Origin: Oscillospiraceae bacterium
GTDB lineage: Bacteria > Bacillota > Clostridia > Clostridiales > Clostridiaceae
Reading direction: 5' to 3'
Assembly (NCBI GenBank): GCA_009785875.1
Contig: WQUF01000285.1
Span: forward strand, 1 to 11,071
DNA length: 11,071 nucleotides
The position numbers and the translations under genes are program-made. Position 1 is the stretch's first letter. The number at the start of each line of letters is the position of its first letter. This document shows positions 1 through 5,605 of the stretch, piece by piece. The notes under the pieces were generated by a model. It did not search any database. It was not told the origin of the DNA and worked only from the letters and a program-made list of their open reading frames with translations.

Positions 1-23
1 GTTCTTTTTTTATTTTTTCCTCA

Positions 24-41
24 TATAATAATAATAATAAT
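24..41 (+). promoter_or_regulatory. possible -10 box and AAT repeat upstream of the first parB-like gene
   Basis: TATAAT at 24-29 is a perfect -10 hexamer and runs straight into a short ATA/AAT trinucleotide repeat ending near 40. The expected -35 position falls at the window edge (1-6, GTTCTT) and does not match consensus. The -10 is therefore plausible in an AT-rich leader but not proven. The repeat could vary in length and so change the leader ahead of the ribosome binding site at 48-53. Confidence 0.3.
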
Positions 42-57
42 TTTATTGGAGGAATAT

Positions 58-1242
58 ATGAGACTTACTTCCAGTCAGGTTGATGAAATATATGACAAGA
101 TCACATTTGAAGTTGGGGACGACCTATTGCCTAAATATACCTTGGATAAATTCACTAGAAATCACAGTGAAGAAGTGATACTCGTTGGAGACAATTATTT
201 AGAAAATCAAGAAAAACTCCGAAGATTTTATGAAAAGACTCTTAAGAAAAGAGCCATTGATTTTTCAAATGGTGTAGACCTCTTTAAAGACTTTCGTTAC
301 ATCGATATAGATAAAATTGAAATGGATAGAAGTGGATGGAATTATTTCGATAAACCTGATGATATGGAACTTTTAAACCTCATATCATCACTGCAAACTA
401 TCGGCCTCGTTAATCCAATCTTGGTAAAGACTTTAGATGATGAGAACTACACAATAATCTCTGGTAATTCAAGGTTTAGTGCTTTTGCGAATATATTTAA
501 AAATACTCAGGATATTCGATTTAGCAAAATCCCTTGTTTTATTGTGGATAATACTATAGATGAATATTACCAGCGAAGCATCATAATAGATACTAATATT
601 AATTATCGAAAAGTATCGCAAGAGGTCTTTATTAGGGCGATTTTTGAGAAATATGAGATGCTAAAAAGAATTAAAGCTTACAGGGGGACAGAAATCAATA
701 TTGCTGAGACTATTGCAAAAGATCTTAGGATAAGCGAAAGCACAGTTTTTAACTACCTCACTTTAAGAAAGCTCTATCCAGATGCGATGAGGTTGGTTTA
801 TGATAAAAAATTGAAATTAAGATCTGCAAGGAAACTTTCTAGATTGAGCCTTGAGAATCAAGCTTATATATTAGAAAATGTGAAATTGGAAGATTTAAAT
901 GTAAAGCACAAGATAAGGATATTGACAAAGAATCCAAGTGCAAATTTAAGTGAAATAAAGAAAAGAGCAGAATTAATAGCCAATTTTACACCTTATAAAA
1001 CACAAGTTACAGTAGAAGTGACGAGAGAGGCTTTAGAGAGATTCTTTAATAATATTATAGATTTTAAGAAATTCATATATGCCAATTTTTCAAAGACCAT
1101 GAATGAAAAAATGGTGAAAGATATGGTTAAAGTGAAAGTCAATAAAGAGCACATGAAATTTTATGTTAAGGAAAAAATCATAGATGGATCTTTGCTTGAG
1201 GATGTTTGTGGAAAAGAATTAAATGAAATATTAGCTGTCTAG
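58..1242 (+). CDS. ParB-like (ParB/Srx N-terminal domain) DNA-binding protein, copy 1
   Basis: I chose the ATG at 58 (394 residues) because GGAGGA at 48-53 sits just upstream. An in-frame TTG at 46 would put that ribosome binding site inside the gene. A variable N-terminus (residues 1-90) is followed by a ParB-type domain: SGWNYF at 92-97, a GLVNPI segment like ParB box I (116-121), and GNSRFSAF at 136-143 where canonical ParB has GERRxRA. A helix-turn-helix lies at about 214-236 (ISESTVFNYLTLRKL), followed by a helical C-terminal part that may dimerise. In the ParB family such proteins bind specific DNA sites and may slide as CTP-gated clamps. Here the first arginine of the RR pair and the later arginine are replaced, so CTP use is uncertain. 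No parA gene is adjacent, and the protein is a paralogue of the gene at 9423-10586. The ParB-fold assignment is firm; the biological role is unknown. Confidence 0.85.
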   Translation: MRLTSSQVDEIYDKITFEVGDDLLPKYTLDKFTRNHSEEVILVGDNYLENQEKLRRFYEKTLKKRAIDFSNGVDLFKDFRYIDIDKIEMDRSGWNYFDKPDDMELLNLISSLQTIGLVNPILVKTLDDENYTIISGNSRFSAFANIFKNTQDIRFSKIPCFIVDNTIDEYYQRSIIIDTNINYRKVSQEVFIRAIFEKYEMLKRIKAYRGTEINIAETIAKDLRISESTVFNYLTLRKLYPDAMRLVYDKKLKLRSARKLSRLSLENQAYILENVKLEDLNVKHKIRILTKNPSANLSEIKKRAELIANFTPYKTQVTVEVTREALERFFNNIIDFKKFIYANFSKTMNEKMVKDMVKVKVNKEHMKFYVKEKIIDGSLLEDVCGKELNEILAV

Positions 1243-1260
1243 TCCAAAACAAGTAAATAG

Positions 1261-1350
1261 ATGGGGAGACCCTAGATTTCGAACAGTGTCGAAATTAAAA
1301 ATCGATGTCCATTGCCGTATATTCTAGTCGAATATGACGTTGGATGGATT
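1261..1350. other. structured, relatively GC-rich intergenic segment (possible RNA element)
   Basis: This stretch lies between the convergent ends of the parB-like gene and the rRNA methyltransferase gene. It is about 40% GC (36 of 90 bases), richer than its surroundings. Three foldbacks follow one another: GGG/CCC at 1264-1272; ATTTCGA (1276-1282) with TCGAAAT (1289-1295) around a six-base loop; and a two-part stem made of TCCAT (1308-1312) with ATGGA (1344-1348) enclosing CGTATATTC (1316-1324) with GAATATGACG (1330-1339, one bulged G). There is no T-tract, so it is not a standard terminator. It matches no RNA family that I recognise. It could be a small RNA, a 3'-UTR element, or the remnant of a mobile element end. 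The rest of the gap (1351-1489) shows nothing I can name. Confidence 0.4.
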
Positions 1351-1489
1351 AATGTACAATTCATTGAGCGAAAAATATCTAAAATTAATTAATATTAAGG
1401 AAATAGATAAAATATGGTAAAACGGTTCTTTATAACCCTTATTCACATCTCTATGCACACTAACCCCAAAAGAGTAAAAATTGGAGTGA

Positions 1490-2689
1490 TTAGAGCGAGA
1501 GCAAAACAACCGTTTCAACATGATAAGTATTAGGAAATAAATCCACTAATTTCATCCTGATTACTTTATATCCATTTTCTTTTAGCATAACCAAATCATC
1601 TCTTAATGTATTAGGATTACAGGAGACATATATGATCTTTGGAGAATTAAATTCAATTATATTTTTTAAAGCCTTTTTCCCCACACCAGGTCTTGGAGGG
1701 TCTAAAATTATAACGTCCGGCTTAACATGCAATTTTGATACAATTTCATTAATATCGCCACACAAAAATTCACAATTAGTGATACCATTTAATTTTGCGT
1801 TTTCTATTGCAGAAGTCACAGCTTCTTGGACGATTTCAACTCCATATACATGAGAAGCTTTTTTAGAAATTACTTGGCTAATGGTACCTGTTCCACAATA
1901 AAGATCAAAGATAACTCCCTTTTTATCTCCAAAAAAATCAATCACAGTTTCATATAAAATTTCAGTAGCTCTGGTATTTGTTTGAAAAAAAGAAAATGGT
2001 GAAATTTTAAATTTTAAACCAAGGACAATTTCATAAATGTGATCTTCACCATATAAAACCTGTAGTCTTTCAGGGATTATAGCTTCTGAAAGAGAATCAT
2101 TTACAGTATGCAAAATGGATTTAATGGTTGCATTTAAATTCAAGCTTAAAAGTCCTTCGCAAAAATCACGATAATCTAAATTGAGCGTACTTGTTGTAAC
2201 TAAATTTATCATGATTTGCCCGGTATTTTTTCCTAGTCTTAAGACCAAATTTCTCAAAAGCCCTTCCCTCTTCATTACTTTATAATGAGGGATTTTCAAT
2301 TTATTAAAATAGTTTTGACAAAAAGATAAAATCTTTAAAAAATCATCCTGGACTAATTTGCATTTATCTGTAGTAACAATGGAGAAATTTTTCTTTTTAA
2401 CGTGAAGTCCTATTTCAAGATCTCCACCTTTTTCAAAATCCCCAAATGTGTATTCCATCTTATTTCTATACTGGTAAACTTCAGGGCTCCTAACTATTCC
2501 TTCATAGTTTAAATCGTCAAAGTATACTTTAAATAGTTTTAAAACAGCTTCTTCTTTAATCTTCAGTTGATAGTCATAAGAAACATGGAGCATGCTGCAG
2601 CCACCACATAATGAGTAATGGGGACATACTTCTACCTTATCATAATTTCCTTCCCCTTTGCTTAAAATATTTAAAACTTCTTTTTTCAT
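1490..2689 (-). CDS. 23S rRNA (uracil-5)-methyltransferase, RumA/RlmD (TrmA superfamily)
   Basis: The product (399 residues) is an S-adenosylmethionine-dependent enzyme predicted to methylate C5 of a uridine in 23S rRNA. An N-terminal iron-sulfur motif is visible as C22, C28, C31 and C110 (CX5CGGC, then a distant Cys), as expected for a [4Fe-4S] cluster. The methyltransferase fold has FDLYCGTGT (261-269) for SAM binding, LDPPRPG (329-335), the catalytic nucleophile C357 in SCNP, and E392 in HVET as the likely base. The ATG at 2689 follows AGGTAGG. The usual N-terminal TRAM RNA-binding domain is absent: the cysteine motif begins at residue 22, and the protein is shorter than typical TRAM-containing members (about 450). 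The target (U747, U1939 or both, as in RlmCD) cannot be told from sequence. The gene lies downstream of the CsoR-family gene on the same strand, with a terminator-like hairpin between them. Confidence 0.9.
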   Translation of the reverse strand: MKKEVLNILSKGEGNYDKVEVCPHYSLCGGCSMLHVSYDYQLKIKEEAVLKLFKVYFDDLNYEGIVRSPEVYQYRNKMEYTFGDFEKGGDLEIGLHVKKKNFSIVTTDKCKLVQDDFLKILSFCQNYFNKLKIPHYKVMKREGLLRNLVLRLGKNTGQIMINLVTTSTLNLDYRDFCEGLLSLNLNATIKSILHTVNDSLSEAIIPERLQVLYGEDHIYEIVLGLKFKISPFSFFQTNTRATEILYETVIDFFGDKKGVIFDLYCGTGTISQVISKKASHVYGVEIVQEAVTSAIENAKLNGITNCEFLCGDINEIVSKLHVKPDVIILDPPRPGVGKKALKNIIEFNSPKIIYVSCNPNTLRDDLVMLKENGYKVIRMKLVDLFPNTYHVETVVLLSL

Positions 2690-2704
2690 ACCTACCTCAT
2701 AAAT

Positions 2705-2724
2705 AAAAAAACTGCAATATGCAG
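2705..2724 (-). terminator. short intrinsic terminator or attenuator between the csoR-like and rumA-like genes
   Basis: On the minus strand, CTGCA and TGCAG form a five-pair stem around a three-base loop (2712-2724), followed directly by seven T residues (2711-2705). Two G.U pairs could lengthen the stem at its base. It lies 15 bases after the stop codon of the CsoR-family gene and ends just before the methyltransferase ribosome binding site. There is no room for a promoter after it, so it may act as a partial terminator. Confidence 0.5.
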
Positions 2725-2739
2725 CCAGCCATAAAAAAT

Positions 2740-3015
2740 TTATTGAAATTTATTAAGGAACACATATAAGTTATTCATTAATTCCTCTTCAAGCTTTTCA
2801 TCTTTATCAATATCCATTAAAGATAGATTCTTCTTAAAAAAATCTTTAAAAAGCAAAACACCGACGCTATTAAGAGCAGCCCTAACAGCCGAAATCTGAG
2901 TTAATACATCCTTAAAATTGCTATCTAAAAGAATCATCTTTTCAATTCCTTTAACCTGACCTTCAATTCTTCTGAGCCTTACAGATATCTCTTTTTTTTC
3001 TTCTACTGTATTCAA
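2740..3015 (-). CDS. CsoR/RcnR (DUF156) family regulator lacking the metal/thiol ligands
   Basis: The start is TTG at 3015, giving 91 residues, because GGGAGGAG (3028-3021) lies five bases upstream. A further in-frame TTG at 3030 would translate that ribosome binding site. The family signature is plain: RLRRIEGQVKGIEKM at 13-27, then DVLTQISAVRAAL at 36-48. CsoR-type proteins are all-helical tetramers that bind DNA and release it when Cu(I), Ni/Co, formaldehyde or persulfide reacts with a Cys...His...Cys set. Aligning by eye with the usual YCxDVL and DHxxHC motifs, all three ligand positions are changed: Cys to F34, His to F59 and Cys to N63. The protein contains no cysteine at all. A charged C-terminal extension (about 68-91) is present. 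It probably still binds DNA or RNA-polymerase-region targets as a small helical regulator, but its inducer would have to differ from those known. Confidence 0.85.
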   Translation of the reverse strand: MNTVEEKKEISVRLRRIEGQVKGIEKMILLDSNFKDVLTQISAVRAALNSVGVLLFKDFFKKNLSLMDIDKDEKLEEELMNNLYVFLNKFQ

Positions 3016-3042
3016 AAAAGCTCCTCCCAAATAATAAAATAA

Positions 3043-3072
3043 ATTATAATGTATTTTAGCACTATACTAATT
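3043..3072 (-). promoter_or_regulatory. candidate promoter and operator of the csoR-like gene
   Basis: A perfect TATAAT lies on the minus strand at 3048-3043, about 15 bases before the ribosome binding site. The -35 region is weak (ATTAGT or AATTAG around 3066-3072). An imperfect palindrome, TTAGCACTATACTAA on the plus strand at 3056-3070 (five of seven base pairs), overlaps the spacer and -35 region. It is a plausible autoregulatory operator. The hexamer is seen directly; the regulatory role is inferred. Confidence 0.4.
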
Positions 3073-3184
3073 CGTTTTCAATAACAAAAAACATAAGAAA
3101 AATATTTATTTTAATCTTTAAAAAATTCATAATAAAGATCAATTTCACATATATTTTATTATATTTTAGCCAGTAGGTGATATA

Positions 3185-3676
3185 ATGAAAATAAAATTAT
3201 TTGCATTGCTTATAATTATTGTGCTTTTTTCATCCTGTTCGAATAAAGTAATAAATAGATTTTATAATTTAAAGCCATCAAAATATTACTATACATCAAA
3301 ATTAAGCAGAGATATTGTATACAATGATGAAATTAAAATGAGCTCAATAGAAACAAATTACTATAAAAGATTTACTCTTGATAGCGATGAAAAAGGTGAA
3401 ATAATCAGATTTTTAACTTTACTTAAAGATGATTACTTTTTAACCACCGACCAAATACTAAATTTAGGTGATGAGGAAAACAAAAAAGCACAGTATAAAT
3501 TGACCATCGATGTAAATAACAACAAATATTGCATAGAAGCTCTTGATGAAAACTATATAAGAGTATTTCTGTGGGATGGAAAATATGTTGAAGATTACAT
3601 CGATATAAGCAATTTCCCAATTGGAGAAAACCTGTTCTATTATCTAAAATACATATATTTAACAAAGATAAATTAA
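3185..3676 (+). CDS. small secreted lipoprotein of unknown function
   Basis: The product has 163 residues. The start is ATG at 3185 after TAGGTGAT at 3175-3182. The N-terminus is a short basic stretch (MKIK), a hydrophobic core and the lipobox LFSSC, with Cys at residue 18 as the predicted lipidation site. The mature protein would therefore be anchored to the outer face of the membrane. The rest is a soluble alpha/beta-looking domain of about 145 residues rich in Tyr, Asp and Lys, with no catalytic motif that I recognise. It may belong to one of the clostridial lipoprotein DUF families (DUF4883 is a possibility I cannot confirm). It stands alone: divergent from the CsoR-family gene (169 bases away) and convergent with the prepilin peptidase gene, with only two bases between their stop codons. 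Confidence 0.75.
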   Translation: MKIKLFALLIIIVLFSSCSNKVINRFYNLKPSKYYYTSKLSRDIVYNDEIKMSSIETNYYKRFTLDSDEKGEIIRFLTLLKDDYFLTTDQILNLGDEENKKAQYKLTIDVNNNKYCIEALDENYIRVFLWDGKYVEDYIDISNFPIGENLFYYLKYIYLTKIN

Positions 3677-3689
3677 TTTCATATCTTTG
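3663..3689. terminator. hairpin at convergent gene ends (weak bidirectional terminator)
   Basis: CAAAGATA (3663-3670) pairs perfectly with TATCTTTG (3682-3689) around an AT-rich 11-base loop. It spans the stop codons of the lipoprotein gene and the prepilin peptidase gene. No clean T-tract follows on either strand, so termination efficiency is uncertain. A second short foldback, ATAAG/CTTAT at 3690-3705, follows within the peptidase coding end. Confidence 0.35.
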
Positions 3690-4434
3690 ATAAGTAAAAG
3701 CTTATTATATTTTCAGAGAATAAGATAGATATGATTCCACCAATACATAAAAATGGACAAAATGGCATCTTATTAAGGGAAAATTTCTTGCTTAATATTA
3801 CAAATATGCCCACAACTCCACCGATGATAAATGAAAGAATGATGGACAATATCCCTTGGTTAAAATTTAAAAAAGTGACCATGACAAATATTACAAAGGA
3901 GTCTCCATATCCAAACCACTTCAATTTAGCAAAAATATAAAAAACAGCAAAGAAGAAAAATGACGATATTAGTGAAACATATATATCACTAATAAAAATT
4001 TCGTCAAAACATAATTGCAAACAAGATGTAATGAGGAGCATTAAAAAGAAAACTATTATTACATTTGTATACACTTCCATTGTAATTAAATCAATAACAG
4101 ATATCAAATAAAGAAAACTCAATAAAAGTAAATTGTGCAAAAAAATTAAGTTAAAATTTAATCCAGATTTAGCATATACAGCTATTACCATCATTCCAAA
4201 TAAAAATTCGCTAATTGGATATGCTATTGGTATTTTAGAACCACACTTTTTACACTTTCCAAAGCTGATTATGTATCCAATAACAGGCATGATATATAAT
4301 TTTTCAATTTTAGCATTGCATCTTTCGCAGGATGATCCTGGAAAAAGGATGCTGATATTTTTTGGTATTCTATAAGCACAAAGATTTAAAAAACTTGCAA
4401 TACATGATCCTAAAAAAAATAACAATATAAACAT
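3679..4434 (-). CDS. prepilin peptidase (type IV leader peptidase, A24 family)
   Basis: The product (251 residues) is a polytopic membrane aspartic protease. This family cleaves the leader from type IV pilin-like or competence pseudopilin precursors on the cytoplasmic side and may N-methylate the new N-terminus. The N-terminal domain carries the zinc-binding pairs CERC (36-39) and CKKC (61-64). The catalytic aspartates are D115, in the segment after LISV, and D178 in the GYGD motif (175-178). The C-terminal MPFCPFLCIGG matches the usual PFGPFL segment, and several hydrophobic helices lie between. Start ATG at 4434 follows GAGGAG. It is the last gene of an apparent three-gene unit after DUF2953 and gerW, 43 bases downstream of gerW. 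No pilin or secretion ATPase gene is in the window, so its substrates must be encoded elsewhere. Length and motifs are normal for a functional enzyme. Confidence 0.92.
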   Translation of the reverse strand: MFILLFFLGSCIASFLNLCAYRIPKNISILFPGSSCERCNAKIEKLYIMPVIGYIISFGKCKKCGSKIPIAYPISEFLFGMMVIAVYAKSGLNFNLIFLHNLLLLSFLYLISVIDLITMEVYTNVIIVFFLMLLITSCLQLCFDEIFISDIYVSLISSFFFFAVFYIFAKLKWFGYGDSFVIFVMVTFLNFNQGILSIILSFIIGGVVGIFVILSKKFSLNKMPFCPFLCIGGIISILFSENIISFYLSKI

Positions 4435-4477
4435 TTTGCTCCTCTAAAGGAATGAGTTTTCTTTTAGCTCCTTCCTA

Positions 4478-4948
4478 TTACTTACTATCTTTATCATCTA
4501 TTATGATGATTTTCTCTTTGTCTTTTTTGATTTTATCCTTATTTGCTGTTGTAATTTCATCTTCTTTTTCTTTAGATTTTTTTTTGATGTTTTTTATTGT
4601 TTCCATAATCTGTGGTATTACCTCCACAATTTTGTCTGCAGGAGTGATATTGTCTAAAGGGATTAACCTTTCGCCATCTTTCTTTATTACAAGAAATGCT
4701 ATTGGTTTAATGGATACACCTGCTCCTACCGCCCCACCAAACGCATATTTATCGCTTACTAAAGTTTCTTTTTTTTGCGGATATTCACTTCCACCAGAAG
4801 CAAATCCTAAAGATAGTCTTGATATTGGTAAAATTGTAGAACCATCTTGGGTATTTATTGGATTCCCAATTATAGTATCTACATCTATCATGTTCTTTAA
4901 TTGTTCCATGGTACTCTTCATTAAGCTTTCTATTGGATTATTTTCCAA
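4478..4948 (-). CDS. ytfJ: GerW family sporulation protein (YtfJ-like)
   Basis: The product (156 residues) starts at TTG 4948, supported by AAGGAGG seven bases upstream. Conserved YtfJ/GerW features run in order: PIESLMKSTMEQLKNMIDV (5-23), a DG..ILPIS segment (35-43), GFASGGSEY (48-56) and GGAVGAGVSIKPIAFLVI (71-88). The family is known from Bacillus, where ytfJ is expressed in the forespore, and from Streptomyces, where GerW affects germination. The molecular activity is not defined. Residues 121-156 form a lysine/glutamate-rich low-complexity tail, longer and more charged than the core needs. The DUF2953 gene lies 19 bases upstream on the same strand, matching the ytfI-ytfJ pairing of Bacillus and strengthening the call. 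The two are probably co-transcribed with the prepilin peptidase gene. Confidence 0.93.
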   Translation of the reverse strand: MENNPIESLMKSTMEQLKNMIDVDTIIGNPINTQDGSTILPISRLSLGFASGGSEYPQKKETLVSDKYAFGGAVGAGVSIKPIAFLVIKKDGERLIPLDNITPADKIVEVIPQIMETIKNIKKKSKEKEDEITTANKDKIKKDKEKIIIIDDKDSK

Positions 4949-4967
4949 ATTAATTCCTCCTTAAAGT

Positions 4968-5507
4968 TCATTTAGATATTTTAGTATTTTTTATTATGAT
5001 TATCATTATATATAATATCTTTGCTATATTTAGCCAAATTATACAATCTAAAAACAGCAAAAGGATGTTTTTATCAAAAATAGGAGCGATTTTAAAATCG
5101 TATTTTTTACTTTTAAATGGTATATCGATTATCCATTTTAAAAAATATAAAATGCTGCCTATAAAGCCATAGGAAATACCAGTGATCATAGCATCTTCAA
5201 AACCATATTGAATGTTTAGTTTCATTCTAAAAGTAGGCTTAAATTTAATTGAATTGATTGAACTGATAAGCTTTAATACATCTATTTTTATTTTAGATTT
5301 TTTTTTCTTCTTCTTTGGTTTTTTTGTAGGCTTTTTTTCAAATGTTCCATTGGTTATAGTGCTTATTTTAGAGCTTGGAAAATTAAAAGTCTTTTTATAT
5401 AAAGTTAAGCTTCCACCATCTTCATTTATATTAGCTTTTAATATGATAGGGATGGGGCAAAATAAAATAAATAATATGATGATAATAGTTATTAATAGTG
5501 CATTCAA
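4968..5507 (-). CDS. ytfI: DUF2953 membrane protein (YtfI-like)
   Basis: The product (179 residues) starts at TTG 5507 after AGGAGGG nine bases upstream. A nearby ATG at 5503 is out of frame. There is an N-terminal membrane helix (about 3-23), then a short domain, a lysine-rich linker (58-74, including a run of six lysines), and a second part with YGFEDA (101-106), a hydrophobic segment (108-128) and a final membrane segment (147-172). This is the DUF2953 layout, whose function is unknown. In Bacillus and many clostridia it sits directly before ytfJ/gerW, as here. It heads the minus-strand unit, and the upstream gap is only about 60 bases before the lipase terminator. No convincing housekeeping promoter is visible there; a sporulation sigma factor is possible but I see no clear matching boxes. 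Confidence 0.85.
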   Translation of the reverse strand: MNALLITIIIILFILFCPIPIILKANINEDGGSLTLYKKTFNFPSSKISTITNGTFEKKPTKKPKKKKKKSKIKIDVLKLISSINSIKFKPTFRMKLNIQYGFEDAMITGISYGFIGSILYFLKWIIDIPFKSKKYDFKIAPIFDKNILLLFLDCIIWLNIAKILYIMIIIIKNTKISK

Positions 5508-5561
5508 AATAATAAACCCTCCTATTTAGATTATTGACCTTCTTTTCAATTTTAATCAAAT

Positions 5562-5597
5562 AAAAAAAATAACTTGAGATTTTTCACAAGTTATTTT
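5562..5597 (-). terminator. strong intrinsic terminator after the active lipase gene
   Basis: CAAGTTATTTT (5587-5597) and AAAATAACTTG (5566-5576) form a perfect 11-pair stem around a 10-base loop. On the minus strand the stem is followed by an uninterrupted T-run (5569-5562, partly shared with the stem). It begins eight bases after the lipase stop codon and separates the lipase unit from the DUF2953-gerW unit. Confidence 0.9.
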
Positions 5598-5605
5598 AAG
5601 CTTTA

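Noticed and set aside
46..57. Upstream TTG start for the first parB-like gene
   Set aside because: It would place the GGAGGA ribosome binding site within the coding region; ATG at 58 is correctly spaced from it.
1276..1295. TTCGAA resembling a tRNA T-loop
   Set aside because: The flanking bases do not form a T-stem, and no acceptor, D or anticodon arms are present.
1324..1521. 65-codon minus-strand open frame overlapping the end of the rRNA methyltransferase gene
   Set aside because: It overlaps a well-supported gene end in another frame, has no ribosome binding site, and its product resembles nothing I recognise.
3016..3030. Upstream TTG start for the CsoR-family gene
   Set aside because: The extra codons consist of the ribosome binding site itself; TTG at 3015 is well spaced from it.
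4452..4964. 170-codon plus-strand open frame opposite gerW
   Set aside because: It is the antisense shadow of gerW, with a hydrophobic, Ser/Phe-rich translation typical of the complementary strand of a Lys-rich gene.
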